Positions 24,909 to 33,392 of a DNA stretch of 64,000 bases are shown in pieces. The notes under the pieces are model-generated. The model worked only from the letters and a program-made list of their open reading frames with translations. It searched no databases and was not told the DNA's origin. This DNA comes from Rhodococcus pseudokoreensis. Lineage in GTDB: Bacteria; Actinomycetota; Actinomycetes; Mycobacteriales; Mycobacteriaceae. The stretch is taken from positions 8,432,001 through 8,496,000 of the forward strand of contig NZ_CP070619.1 of the NCBI RefSeq assembly GCF_017068395.1, read 5' to 3'. How positions within the stretch are numbered: the first letter of the stretch is position 1; the number at the start of each line of letters is the position of its first letter. A program made the translations under genes and the position numbers.

Positions 24909-25358
24909 CTACGCGGACCACTCGATCAACGGCGGACGCACTGCAGCGCACAGGGGATTCCCGCGGGCGTCGGTGAGTCCGAGTCGCGCGGTGATGCGTC
25001 CGGCCGCCGCCGCCGCATCCGCGGTGGCCCGATCCACCCCGTCCCACATTAACTTTGCCCGCCGGAACATATCGAATTCGCCATCTCGGCCGATCGACCC
25101 CCACGACAGGTAGACGAAGCGCCCGCCGGGGCGGCCCTGTACGTACGGACCGGTGATGTCGAGACCCGTCGGCGTCGGGGTCGCCTTGCACTCGAGAACC
25201 CAGCGGGCCGTGGTCGCGTCCCCTGGATGCAGGTCGAGGAGATCGCCGAGAGCGCCGCGGCGCTGCACGGCCACATGGATGTTGTCGTAGCCGGGGAAAT
25301 TGGACCCCGGCGGGCACGACGATCCGGGAAGGTCGGTTGCCTCGATCACGAGTTGCAC
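24909..25358 (-). CDS. DUF5990 family protein
   Basis: About 149 residues. The body matches what I recall of DUF5990: VQLVIEATDLPGSSC, NIHVAVQRRGALGDLLDLHP, GDATTARWVLEC, GPYVQGRPGGRFVYLSWG and DGEFDMFRRAKLMWDGV. Start GTG 25358 with GGATGGAC upstream; an open frame extends further to 25418. It is convergent with the sensor kinase, only 9 bp apart. Function unknown, cytoplasmic, beta-rich. Confidence 0.75.
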   Translation of the reverse strand: MQLVIEATDLPGSSCPPGSNFPGYDNIHVAVQRRGALGDLLDLHPGDATTARWVLECKATPTPTGLDITGPYVQGRPGGRFVYLSWGSIGRDGEFDMFRRAKLMWDGVDRATADAAAAAGRITARLGLTDARGNPLCAAVRPPLIEWSA

Positions 25359-25577
25359 CAGTCCATCCAACCACCCGTGAGAACCTCTGTGCGGGCGGTC
25401 GAAGAGTGGGTGGCGCACCAAGTTCGCCCCGCTGCGGTGAGTTTTCCCGTCACCTCCGGTCTGTACTGGTGTGAGGACCCACGAAGCGTGTTGGAGCGGA
25501 CAATTTGCCGCGCTACATCGACGGCAGACATTTCAGGCCGGCGGTCTGCAGCTTCCTGAACAACAAGGAGAAATCTC

Positions 25578-26021
25578 ATGACCACGACACCTCCCGCCAC
25601 CGGAGCGTCCGCCGCGACACCCGCGCCCACGGACGGAACGACGAAGAAGGCCCGAGTTGCAGGGCTCGTCGTCAGCGCACTCGCGGTGCTGTTTCTCCTC
25701 TTCGACTCGCTCATCCACATCGCGAACACCCAGATGGTGCGTGAGGCGATGGCAGAACTGGGCTTCGCCGAGAACCTCAACCGCGTGATCGGGGTGGTTC
25801 TGCTGGTGTGTCTGATTCTCTACATCGTGCCCATCACCTCGATCCTGGGCGCCGTGCTGCTCACCGGATACCTCGGTGGAGCGGTCGCTACCAACATGCT
25901 CACCGAGCAACCGATCGTCAGCACCACCCTGTTCCCGATCTATGTGGGCATATTCGTGTGGGGCGGGCTGTACCTCCGCGACCCGCTGGTGCGCTCGATC
26001 ATGCCCGTTCGGCGCGCCTGA
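25578..26021 (+). CDS. DoxX-like membrane protein
   Basis: A 147-residue protein with four membrane segments (about 28-48, 68-87, 90-108, 118-135), the size and layout of DoxX-like proteins. ARVAGLVVSALAVLFLLFDS is the first. A strong AAGGAGA site precedes ATG 25578. Some DoxX proteins work with redox enzymes, but no such partner is next to it. A near-perfect hairpin follows the stop codon. Confidence 0.82.
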   Translation: MTTTPPATGASAATPAPTDGTTKKARVAGLVVSALAVLFLLFDSLIHIANTQMVREAMAELGFAENLNRVIGVVLLVCLILYIVPITSILGAVLLTGYLGGAVATNMLTEQPIVSTTLFPIYVGIFVWGGLYLRDPLVRSIMPVRRA

Positions 26022-26028
26022 ACCATCC

Positions 26029-26060
26029 GCGCGGCGACTCGTGACGACGAGTCGCCGCGC
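26029..26060 (+). terminator. Hairpin terminator after the DoxX-like gene
   Basis: A perfect 14-bp stem (GCGCGGCGACTCGT and its complement) with a GACG tetraloop starts 8 bp after the stop codon. It is followed by CTATTGTGG rather than a long T run, as is common in high-GC actinobacteria. It separates this gene from the dehalogenase-like gene. Confidence 0.82.
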
Positions 26061-26103
26061 CTATTGTGGTGCGACGTCGTGTGTTCGAGCGAAAGGGCGC
26101 CTC

Positions 26104-26862
26104 ATGGGTGGTGTGCGGTTCCGGTCCCCGTCGACGGGACGCAGTATTCGTGCCGTGCTGTTCGATACGTTCGGCACCGTCGTCGACTGGCGCACCGATA
26201 TCGCCTCCGCTGTGGCGGGCTACGCGGAACGCCATCGGCTCGAGTTGGACGCAGCCGCGTTCGCCGACCGGTGGCGGGACCGCTACCAGCCGTCGATGGA
26301 ACCCATCCGGTCCGGCGCCCGCGAGTTCGTGACGCTCGATACCCTGCACCGCGAAAACCTCGACGCCGCGCTCCTCGAATCGGGCATCGACCCCTCGGAT
26401 CACGACGCTGGAGAGCTGGACGAGCTCTCGCGCACATGGCACGAGCTCACTCCGTGGCCCGACAGCGTGCCCGGTCTCACCGCGATCCGGTCCGACTACA
26501 TCATCGGTCCGCTCTCGAACGGCAACACTTCTCTGCTGCTCGACATGGCGAAGAATGCCGGAATCCCGTGGGATGTCATCATCGGCTCCGATATCAACCG
26601 GATCTACAAGCCGCATCCCCGGGCCTATCTGCACACCGCGCACCTTCTCGGCCTCCACCCCGGCGAAGTCATGCTCGCGGCCGCACACAACGGCGACCTC
26701 GAGGCCGCACAGGCTGCGGGCCTGGCGACAGCGTTCATTCTGCGGCCTCTCGAACACGGACCCCATCAGACCACCGATCTCGCGCCCACGGTCAGCTGGG
26801 ACATCTCGGCGACCGACATCACCGATCTCGCAGCCCAGCTCCGCGCGGCATCGACAGGGTAA
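26104..26862 (+). CDS. HAD-superfamily hydrolase, haloacid dehalogenase type II
   Basis: A 252-residue HAD enzyme. Motif I is AVLFDTFGTVVDW with nucleophile D21, motif II is GPLSNGNTSLL, and motif III is RIYKPHPRAY with its lysine. GEVMLAAAHNGDLEAA carries the last motif, with N-D in place of the usual double acid, as in L-2-haloacid dehalogenases. It hydrolyses 2-haloacids or phosphate esters; dehalogenase type is favoured by the FDTFGT and SNGN motifs. AAAGGG precedes ATG 26104. Confidence 0.9.
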   Translation: MGGVRFRSPSTGRSIRAVLFDTFGTVVDWRTDIASAVAGYAERHRLELDAAAFADRWRDRYQPSMEPIRSGAREFVTLDTLHRENLDAALLESGIDPSDHDAGELDELSRTWHELTPWPDSVPGLTAIRSDYIIGPLSNGNTSLLLDMAKNAGIPWDVIIGSDINRIYKPHPRAYLHTAHLLGLHPGEVMLAAAHNGDLEAAQAAGLATAFILRPLEHGPHQTTDLAPTVSWDISATDITDLAAQLRAASTG

Positions 26863-26903
26863 TCCGGCACGTGTCAGGTAATCCTTGACGCCGGGGTCGA
26901 CAC

Positions 26904-26924
26904 CTGTCAGGCTTGTCCTGACAG
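26904..26924. promoter_or_regulatory. Inverted repeat CTGTCAGG-N5-CCTGACAG
   Basis: Perfect 8-bp arms with a 5-bp spacer, 14 bp before the start of the 137-residue HTH-like protein. A further half-site TGTCAGG lies at about 26873-26879. The position over the ribosome-binding/promoter region fits a repressor operator, perhaps for autoregulation. Confidence 0.65.
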
Positions 26925-26938
26925 AATGGGAGATCGTC

Positions 26939-27352
26939 ATGGAACTCGTCGAACGCGCCGTCAGTGCCGATATCGACGCCGCCGCACGCGCCGTGATCAC
27001 GGCTGCGGCAGCCGAAGCGAGCCGTCACGCCGACGCAATCATCGGCACCGGGCCGCTTCCCGGCACGGCGGAATGGGATGCCGAGCAGAACACGGACATT
27101 CCGAACCAGCGCACCCTGGCCTGGCATCTGCTGAGTCTTCGCATCCAGCTGGCGGCTGGACTGGACGGCATCGAAACCGTTCTCGGACTGCGCTTTCAGG
27201 GTGCAACGTGGGCAACGATCGGAAAGGCCGGCGGAATGACTCGTCAGTCGGCGCACGAGCGGTGGGGTGCCCGCACGACCGCCCTGCTCGACCCGATGGG
27301 GACCGGCCTTCCGCAGACAGTTGCCGACGATGATCCCGAGGTCGCCCGGTAA
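26939..27352 (+). CDS. Hypothetical protein with HTH-like segment
   Basis: A 137-residue helical protein. Residues ~84-112 read LRFQGATWATIGKAGGMTRQ then SAHERWGARTTALL, which looks like a helix-turn-helix of the type in small actinobacterial proteins that test transcription or replication sites. ATG 26939 follows GGGAG. The inverted repeat immediately upstream suggests self-control. Function unknown. It converges with glnH, 8 bp apart. Confidence 0.7.
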   Translation: MELVERAVSADIDAAARAVITAAAAEASRHADAIIGTGPLPGTAEWDAEQNTDIPNQRTLAWHLLSLRIQLAAGLDGIETVLGLRFQGATWATIGKAGGMTRQSAHERWGARTTALLDPMGTGLPQTVADDDPEVAR

Positions 27353-27360
27353 TTGCGGCA

Positions 27361-28350
27361 TCAGTCCCGGTACTCCGGGGACGGCGGTGCGGGCGCCGGG
27401 CCGAGTGGCGACAGCCAGCGATCGTAGAGGACGGTCCAGGTTCCGTCGGTGCGCAGACGCTCCAAGGTGCCATTGACGAAGCGGACGAGGTCGTCGTTGC
27501 CGGGCGCGAGGGCGATGGCGTACCGGGCGGAATCGGAGTCGGGACCGACGATGTCGAGATTCGGATCCTGGGCGACGAGGCCGGCGAGAAGGGCAGCACC
27601 CACGACCGCGTCGACCTGCCGTTGCTGGATGGCCATCAGGCAGTCGTCCCAGTCGGGTACGGCAAGGATCGTGGCTTTGGGGGCCATGTGCGACAGCGCC
27701 GACACGGACGCCGGATCGTCGTGCGTGCAGACCCGTCGCCGTGCCAGGTCCGCCGGCTCGGATATCCCGGACCCGTCCCGCACGATGAGTCGGCGGGGCG
27801 TCTCCAGATACACCGTGGAGAAGGCCAGATCCTGGGGGCTCTCGCAGGGCAGTGCTACCGGGCGCACGATCATGTCCGCGTCCCGGTGCGCGAGCATGTC
27901 GGCTCCGTCGTCGGAACCGAGTGGGCGGAATTCGACCTTGCTGGGGTCGCCCAGCAGGTCGCGGGCGACCTCCCGCGCGACGTCGACACCGAAGCCGGTG
28001 AGGGTGCCGGTAGTCGGATCGCGGAAGCTGAACAGGTTGGTGTTCTGATCGACGGCGACGACCAGGGTTCCGCGGGCCCGGATCTCGTCGAGAGTGCCGC
28101 CGACGCCGGCAGTCCCCGGACGCAGACTCGCCGTTGGTGCACAGGACGACGGCTCCGCGGCGGGTGGCGCCGATTCGGACGGTTCGATGATCCGGGCGCC
28201 GACGGACACGGGGAACTCCGTGAAGTCTCCGGAGAACATCGGGGTGGGTGCATCGGGCGCCCCGCAACCGGCAATCAGTACAGTTCCGAACGCGAGGCTC
28301 CCGAGCCGCCGGGTGAGGCCCAGCCGTCGTGCGTGGAAAGGTCGCACCAT
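27361..28350 (-). CDS. glnH: GlnH-like glutamine/amino-acid-binding lipoprotein
   Basis: A 329-residue lipoprotein: basic N-terminus, then GTVLIAGCGAP with the lipobox cysteine near residue 29. The mature domain is a type 3 solute-binding fold: LVVAVDQNTNLFSFRDPTTG, GFGVDVAREVARDLLG, and LAFSTVYLETPRRLIV. Length and lineage fit mycobacterial GlnH (about 328 residues), which binds Asp/Glu/Gln outside the cell and signals through GlnX to the kinase PknG. The start overlaps the GlnX stop (TGATG). Unlike the mycobacterial locus, pknG does not follow; an unrelated convergent gene does. Confidence 0.85.
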   Translation of the reverse strand: MVRPFHARRLGLTRRLGSLAFGTVLIAGCGAPDAPTPMFSGDFTEFPVSVGARIIEPSESAPPAAEPSSCAPTASLRPGTAGVGGTLDEIRARGTLVVAVDQNTNLFSFRDPTTGTLTGFGVDVAREVARDLLGDPSKVEFRPLGSDDGADMLAHRDADMIVRPVALPCESPQDLAFSTVYLETPRRLIVRDGSGISEPADLARRRVCTHDDPASVSALSHMAPKATILAVPDWDDCLMAIQQRQVDAVVGAALLAGLVAQDPNLDIVGPDSDSARYAIALAPGNDDLVRFVNGTLERLRTDGTWTVLYDRWLSPLGPAPAPPSPEYRD

Positions 28351-29714
28351 CAGTGATACTCACTCACTCTGGGCTCGATCCCCGCGATCACGGCGAGCGC
28401 CGCGGAAACGGCGAGCACGACGGCACCTACGGCGAGCGCTGTCATCGTCCGGTACGACTCACGCATCGCGTCGAGTTCCTCGGTCCGCAGCGCGATGATG
28501 GCATCTTCGAGCGATTCGTCGAGGGCACGGAACTGGGCCGTCGACGCCGTCGATCCCGGGCCGACCGCAACGTCTGCCGCACCCTGGTAGTCGCCGTCCG
28601 CAAGCTTGCGCTGCAGTTCCCGGTGCGCGTTCCGCCATCCCTCGAAACTTTCGGACGCATCGTCGATCGCCGGTACGTCGACGGCATCCGGTGATGCGTC
28701 CGAGTTCAGAATCGCGGTCAGGGCGTCCGTGTGCCGGGTGTAGTCGCTGCCTGCCGGATCGAAACCGGGCCGGAGCAGTCCGAGCGTCTCGTCCGCGCGG
28801 GCCTGCTGCGCGAGGATCCGCGCCTTCGTGACCGCCGCGAGAGGCTCGGCGCCGTCGATCCGCGCGCGTTCGCTCGCCGATGTCGACAACAGTCCCGCTA
28901 CCACGATCCACACAACGAGCGCAGCGAGCAGGACCGTCGCGCACGCAAGCCCCGGATTGACCCGGCGGCGACTTCGATGCGCCACGTACACGTGCGCGAC
29001 GACGAGGACGAGGACTCCCGCCGACGCGATCACGATGGCGGTGACGGGCAGTCGCGCGGTGTGGGACTGGGTGTCGGCCACGGCGCCGGCCTGATCGTTG
29101 TAGAGGCGTTCGGCAAGCGGCAGGATGGTGTCCTGCATCAGAGCCGACGCGGTTCCCAGATACGCCACCCCGACCGGATTTCCCGCGGAGTCGTTGGACC
29201 GTGCGGTCGCCACCAGATCCGTGTACACGGCGAGGTGCCGCGACATCTCGGTGAGCAGGCGCAGCGAGTCCACATCACCGGAGGTGACGCCGTACGACGC
29301 GGTGACGAGTGCGTTCGACGCATCGCCGATCGCCTGGTTGTACCGGTCGCGGACCGCGAGCGGTTCGATGGCGCCCGCGATGAACGACGACGTCGCGGCG
29401 GCGTCGGCGATCGACAGCGAGCTGAACAGGTTCTGTGCGGCGTCCGCCAGCGGTTCGGTATGGGCGCGAAGGGTTTCCATTCGCTGCTGCCGTGCGCCGA
29501 TCACGGCGGACGTCACCACACCGGCCGTCAGCGCCACCGCGACGAGAACGACAGCGAGGACGGACAGACGCCCGGGCGTCGACTCCAGAAATTCGCGCCA
29601 CGGGCGTCGGCGGATGTCGGGTTCGACGAGCAGGGATTCTTTCAGGAGGTGCTCGTCCGCCGGCGAAGTGTCACGCTCTCCGCTGGATACGGTGCCGCGG
29701 TCCTGGTCGAACAC
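28350..29714 (-). CDS. glnX: GlnX-like transmembrane sensor protein
   Basis: A 454-residue membrane protein with four probable passes: about residues 47-68, then 218-240, 254-278 and 428-448. Two extracytoplasmic helical domains lie between them (DAAQNLFSSLSIADAAATSS and RARIDGAEPLAAVTKARILA). This is the GlnX layout (about 440 residues in mycobacteria). GTG 29714 is selected for GAGGAG upstream; the open frame begins earlier at 29786. GlnX is thought to relay GlnH binding to PknG to control the 2-oxoglutarate branch point. Here the pair stands without pknG, so either the kinase is encoded elsewhere or the pair serves another partner. Confidence 0.83.
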   Translation of the reverse strand: MFDQDRGTVSSGERDTSPADEHLLKESLLVEPDIRRRPWREFLESTPGRLSVLAVVLVAVALTAGVVTSAVIGARQQRMETLRAHTEPLADAAQNLFSSLSIADAAATSSFIAGAIEPLAVRDRYNQAIGDASNALVTASYGVTSGDVDSLRLLTEMSRHLAVYTDLVATARSNDSAGNPVGVAYLGTASALMQDTILPLAERLYNDQAGAVADTQSHTARLPVTAIVIASAGVLVLVVAHVYVAHRSRRRVNPGLACATVLLAALVVWIVVAGLLSTSASERARIDGAEPLAAVTKARILAQQARADETLGLLRPGFDPAGSDYTRHTDALTAILNSDASPDAVDVPAIDDASESFEGWRNAHRELQRKLADGDYQGAADVAVGPGSTASTAQFRALDESLEDAIIALRTEELDAMRESYRTMTALAVGAVVLAVSAALAVIAGIEPRVSEYH

Positions 29715-29851
29715 CCACTCCTCCTCATCCCTGCACTCAGTGTGCGCCGATCGGTGCCGGAAAACACCGAAAGCATCGACGAGCACGCGTAGCCGCCCGC
29801 GCCCGCGGGTATGTCCACACCAGGCATAATTGGCCTGGAGGTCCTCGGATC

Positions 29852-30955
29852 ATGAAGACGAGCATCGTGAACGCAAGAGTGCGCGCGTTCGGTGTCGCAG
29901 CCTCGGTCGCCGCGATGGTGCTCGGGGCGTGCGCGGCCCCGCCGCCAGGCGACGACGGGGCGAAGAAGGTCTATTTCTTCCTGCCGAACACGACGACCAC
30001 CCGGTTCATCGAGCGAGACGAGCCCTTGTTCACCGACTTCCTCGAACTGTTCGCGCCGAAGGCCACCGTGACGGTCCGCAACGCCGAGGGCGATCCAGGC
30101 CGGCAGCAGAGCCAGGTCGAGTCGGCGATCGCGGACGGCGCGTCGGTGCTCGTGCTGATCTCCGCGGACGCGAGATTCTCGGGAGGAGCGTTGACCGCCG
30201 CCGCCGACGCGAACGTTCCGGTGGTGCTCTACGACCACGACGCGGTCGGCGGACCGGCGGAGGTTCAGGTGATCTTCGATCCGCTCGAGGTCGGACGACG
30301 TCAGGGGAGTCGCGCCGCGGATCTGATCGCCGCGATGCCCGGCGGCGGTCTGAAGGTCGCCAGGGTGCAGGGCAATCTGGGTGAGTACGGAACCCGCCAG
30401 TTTCTGCTCGGTCAGAACGAGTATCTGCAGCCGCTCATCGACAGCGGCAAGATCCGCGTGGTCTGCGAGACCACGATCGACGACTGGGACCCGGCCGAAG
30501 GTCAGGCATTCGCGGACGAGTGCCTGACCCGGGAGAACAACGACATCGACCTTTTCGTCACCATGAACGACGACCTGGCGGGCGGAATCGTCGCCGCCCT
30601 GGCCGGCCGCGGGCTGGCGGGACGGATACCGGTCACCGGGGGACAGGATGCCAATCTCGGTGCGCTGCAACTCATCGCACAGGGCTCCCTCGACAACACG
30701 ATCTTCAAGAACCTGTCCGACCAGGCGAAGGTCGCCGCACAGCTGACCACGTCGATCCTGCACGGCGAGGACCTACCCGACAACATGATCAACGGCACGA
30801 TCGACAATCAATACGTGGCGGTGCCGACGGTGTTCCTGCCCGTGCAGAACATCACGAAGGACAACCTCCACGTGGTGGTCAACTCCGGCTTCTACACCTG
30901 GCAGCAGATCTGCGCACCGGATCCGGACTCGACGGTGTGCCGGGAGCACGACTGA
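29852..30955 (+). CDS. Sugar-type ABC substrate-binding lipoprotein (XylF/ribose-binding-like), solitary
   Basis: A 367-residue periplasmic-binding-protein-like I domain protein. The signal peptide ends VLGACAA, with lipid-anchored cysteine near residue 26. KKVYFFLPNTTTTRFIERDE opens the fold; VLVLISADARFSGG, VPVVLYDHDAVGG and GRIPVTGGQDANLGALQLIA match xylose/ribose-type binding proteins. No permease or ATPase gene is adjacent. It is divergent from glnXH, suggesting it might act in signalling rather than transport, but this is inference. Confidence 0.87.
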   Translation: MKTSIVNARVRAFGVAASVAAMVLGACAAPPPGDDGAKKVYFFLPNTTTTRFIERDEPLFTDFLELFAPKATVTVRNAEGDPGRQQSQVESAIADGASVLVLISADARFSGGALTAAADANVPVVLYDHDAVGGPAEVQVIFDPLEVGRRQGSRAADLIAAMPGGGLKVARVQGNLGEYGTRQFLLGQNEYLQPLIDSGKIRVVCETTIDDWDPAEGQAFADECLTRENNDIDLFVTMNDDLAGGIVAALAGRGLAGRIPVTGGQDANLGALQLIAQGSLDNTIFKNLSDQAKVAAQLTTSILHGEDLPDNMINGTIDNQYVAVPTVFLPVQNITKDNLHVVVNSGFYTWQQICAPDPDSTVCREHD

Positions 30956-30968
30956 GCCGTACGACCGG

Positions 30969-31388
30969 TCAGCGGGGCGCGATGACACTCCGGTCGCCGA
31001 TCTCGGCGCGCACATCGATCACCCGCCCCGACAGCAACCAGCCCGACGGGCCGCGCCGCCACTGGTCCCGGTATTCGCCGAGGCATTCGTACGTCGCGCC
31101 GGCGCGGTCGCCGAGACCGACGTGAAATGCCCGGAAATAGGACGTCGTGCGTGCCGTGTCGCCGTCGAGGTCGATGCGGATGTTGCCGAGCAGGTGCTGG
31201 GTGGCGCCGCAGACATCGAGGTGGGAGCGGACACGCGCGACGACGTCGGCGGGCCCCGTCCGGCCGTAGGCCACGATGTCGTCGGTGAGGGTCGCGGCGA
31301 ACCCCGGCCAGTCCTTCGTGTCGAGCAGGGTTGCCACGACGTGCAGGCGGTCGGTGATCTGGACGCGGTCGGGAAGGGACTCGCTCAT
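30969..31388 (-). CDS. SnoaL-like (NTF2-fold) protein
   Basis: A 139-residue NTF2-like domain protein: RVQITDRLHVVATLLDTKDW, DIVAYGRTGPADVVA, HLLGNIRIDLDGDTARTTSY and ECLGEYRDQW are the helices and strands of the cone-shaped fold. GGAGGATTC precedes ATG 31388. Such proteins isomerise, hydrate or bind small molecules; the role here is unknown. It is convergent with the binding protein gene, 13 bp apart. Confidence 0.83.
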   Translation of the reverse strand: MSESLPDRVQITDRLHVVATLLDTKDWPGFAATLTDDIVAYGRTGPADVVARVRSHLDVCGATQHLLGNIRIDLDGDTARTTSYFRAFHVGLGDRAGATYECLGEYRDQWRRGPSGWLLSGRVIDVRAEIGDRSVIAPR

Positions 31389-31517
31389 GGCTGAATCCTC
31401 CCCGGAGGACAGGCGGGGTGGGCCGCGGCGTCCCGTTGACCGAGACCCTTCGCGAGAACCGGGTTCGCTACGGTGGCACTGGCTCGCCGAGCGGGCCGGA
31501 TCGAGGAGGAATCGACA

Positions 31518-32132
31518 ATGAGCGAGCGCACCCCCAGCCGGTGGGAGGAGATCACCGCGGCCGACCCGGGTCATTCGACGTGGTACGTCGAGCGGTTCCG
31601 GGCCATGGAGGCGAAGGGCCAGGACATCGTGGGCGAGGCCCGGCTGGTCGACGCGATGCTGGGCCGTGGCGGCCGGGTTCTCGATGCGGGGTGCGGACTG
31701 GGCCGGCTCGGTGGCTATCTGCACGATGCTGGTCATGACGTGGTCGGGGTCGATGTGGATCCGGTGCTGATCGGCGTCGCGGAGGAGGATCACCCCGGCC
31801 CGACGTGGCTGGTCGGTGACCTCGCGGAGTTGGATTTGCCCTCCCGCGGCGTCGCGGCCGATTTCGACGTGGTCGTGTGTGCGGGCAACGTGATGACGTT
31901 CCTGGCGCCGTCGACCCGGGAGTCGGTGCTGGCGGGATTCGCTGCTCATCTCGCCCCGACCGGCCGGGTGATCGTCGGGTTCGGCGCCGACCGGGGCTAC
32001 GAGTTCCCGCAATTCCTCGCGGACGCCGCAGCCAACGGTCTGAGGGCGGATCTGCTGCTCTCGACGTGGGATCTGCGTCCGTTCACCGACGACTCCGACT
32101 TTCTGGTGGCGGTGCTGTCCCGCGCGGACTGA
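31518..32132 (+). CDS. Class I SAM-dependent methyltransferase
   Basis: A 204-residue methyltransferase with motif I VLDAGCGLGRLGGYL, motif II VVGVDVDPVLI and post-motif ADFDVVVCAGNVMTFL. GAGGAGG lies before ATG 31518. Its 3' end overlaps the convergent MerR gene by 50 bp, an unusually long tail-to-tail overlap. The substrate is unknown. Confidence 0.88.
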   Translation: MSERTPSRWEEITAADPGHSTWYVERFRAMEAKGQDIVGEARLVDAMLGRGGRVLDAGCGLGRLGGYLHDAGHDVVGVDVDPVLIGVAEEDHPGPTWLVGDLAELDLPSRGVAADFDVVVCAGNVMTFLAPSTRESVLAGFAAHLAPTGRVIVGFGADRGYEFPQFLADAAANGLRADLLLSTWDLRPFTDDSDFLVAVLSRAD

Positions 32133-32832
32133 CATCGGACGGTGGTAGAAGCCGGGCGAGCGCGGCGGTTGCGTCGACCAGGGCTCTCGAGCGGGTCGTG
32201 AGGGTCTCGTCGCGGATGGCGAGCGCGGCGTCGATGTCGCCCGATCCGGGTGCGCGCCGCAGTTGTGCCATCACGGCGCGGAGGGGTGCGATGCGGTAAC
32301 CGGCTTTACGTAACTGGTGCACGATGCGGGCGTCGCGGACCTGGGACGGGGAGTATCGGCGCGCTCCCGTGGGTGCGTTCCGATCGGGGATGACGAGTCC
32401 CTCTGTGTCCCAGTGTCGCAACGTGGACGAGCGGACGCCGAGCGCGGCGGCGAGTTCGGCCACGCCCATCCAGTCGGATGCTCGCACGTCCTCGATCGGC
32501 TCAGCGGAGATCACCGCTGCGGCCTTCTTCGCCAGCGCGAGTTCGGCGCGTTCGGTGTGGAGCCGGGCGTGTGCGGCGTCGAGGAGAGCGACCGTCGTCG
32601 AGGCCGGGCACGTGTGCACGCTGCGAACTATCCGCTTCGCTTCGACCGGACCGGCGGCGACGGCGAGCTCGCGATAGGCCAGCGCGCACTGCACATGCAC
32701 CTCGGTGTAGATCCGGTATCCGATGGCTGTGCGAGTCGCGGGAGGCAGCACGCCGTCGCGTTCGAGGTTACGGATCTGCTGGACGGAGCACCCGACACGG
32801 CGGGCCACGTCCACGGTCCGGAAATTCTGCAT
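32083..32832 (-). CDS. MerR-family regulator with two HTH domains
   Basis: A 249-residue protein containing two MerR-type winged HTH modules. The first (residues 1-70) has VDVARRVGCSVQQIRNLERD and GYRIYTEVHV. The second (about 121-190) has VAELAAALGVRSSTLRHWDT and GARRYSPSQVRDARIVHQL. A helical linker separates them. A single chain could thus contact both arms of a palindrome or two sites. An 11-bp inverted repeat spanning its own start region is a likely target. Confidence 0.88.
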   Translation of the reverse strand: MQNFRTVDVARRVGCSVQQIRNLERDGVLPPATRTAIGYRIYTEVHVQCALAYRELAVAAGPVEAKRIVRSVHTCPASTTVALLDAAHARLHTERAELALAKKAAAVISAEPIEDVRASDWMGVAELAAALGVRSSTLRHWDTEGLVIPDRNAPTGARRYSPSQVRDARIVHQLRKAGYRIAPLRAVMAQLRRAPGSGDIDAALAIRDETLTTRSRALVDATAALARLLPPSDVSPRGTAPPPESRSRR

Positions 32833-32886
32833 GTGGAGACTTGACCCCCTGTTTCTCCTGCACGTGCTCTACAAGGTCTCCACATG
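32830..32886. promoter_or_regulatory. Spaced inverted repeat CATGTGGAGAC / GTCTCCACATG
   Basis: Two perfect 11-bp arms (32830-32840 and 32876-32886) separated by 35 bp, located between the MerR gene and the divergent DUF6194-like gene. The left arm covers the MerR start codon. The segment between contains TTGACC and TCTACAAG, which could be promoter parts. Likely the operator of the two-HTH MerR protein. Confidence 0.72.
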
Positions 32887-32909
32887 CACTTCAATGAAAC
32901 GCTGGAAGC

Positions 32910-33392
32910 ATGACGATAGACGACATAATCCACTTCGTGGAAGGTCTCGACGACGTCCTCACCCTCCGGCCGGACCCGGGCGACGGCTCGCCGGAAATCA
33001 GCTGGGGCGACACCTTCTTCTACTACTCACCGGATGGGGTTGTGCCGACGACTACCCAGCCGTTCGCCACGATCGTCACCAAGAACTATCCGGGTGACGA
33101 AGATTCGCGGCTCGACCGCGTCGGTGCCTTCCGGGTGAACATCCACGCCGGGAAGGAGGGGTTCATCGCGTCGCTAGGCCACGCGCCGCGGGAACAGGGG
33201 CCCGCCGACATCGACGCCGGCGCGTCCGACACTGTCATCGCTCACCCCGTCTACGGCTCCGCGGCCTGGCTGGCAGTCGTGAATCCGGGTCCCCGCACCA
33301 GTGAGCTCACCCGCGAGTTGCTCTGCACGGCATACACCCTCGCCCGTTCGCGGTACGAACGAAAAGCGGATGCCGCGCGACGTCACATCTGA
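32910..33392 (+). CDS. DUF6194-like protein
   Basis: A 160-residue soluble protein: MTIDDIIHFVEGLDDVLTLR, ISWGDTFFYYSPDG, PFATIVTKNYPGDEDSRLDR and GAFRVNIHAGKEGF. I associate this pattern with DUF6194; the luciferase-type or nucleotide role is unknown. ATG 32910 follows GGAAGC. It is divergent from the double-HTH MerR gene and shares its operator region, so MerR control is likely. Confidence 0.75.
   Translation: MTIDDIIHFVEGLDDVLTLRPDPGDGSPEISWGDTFFYYSPDGVVPTTTQPFATIVTKNYPGDEDSRLDRVGAFRVNIHAGKEGFIASLGHAPREQGPADIDAGASDTVIAHPVYGSAAWLAVVNPGPRTSELTRELLCTAYTLARSRYERKADAARRHI

Noticed and set aside
27353..28350. A pknG gene expected next to glnH
   Set aside because: The sequence after glnH is an unrelated convergent 137-residue gene; no kinase motif is present.
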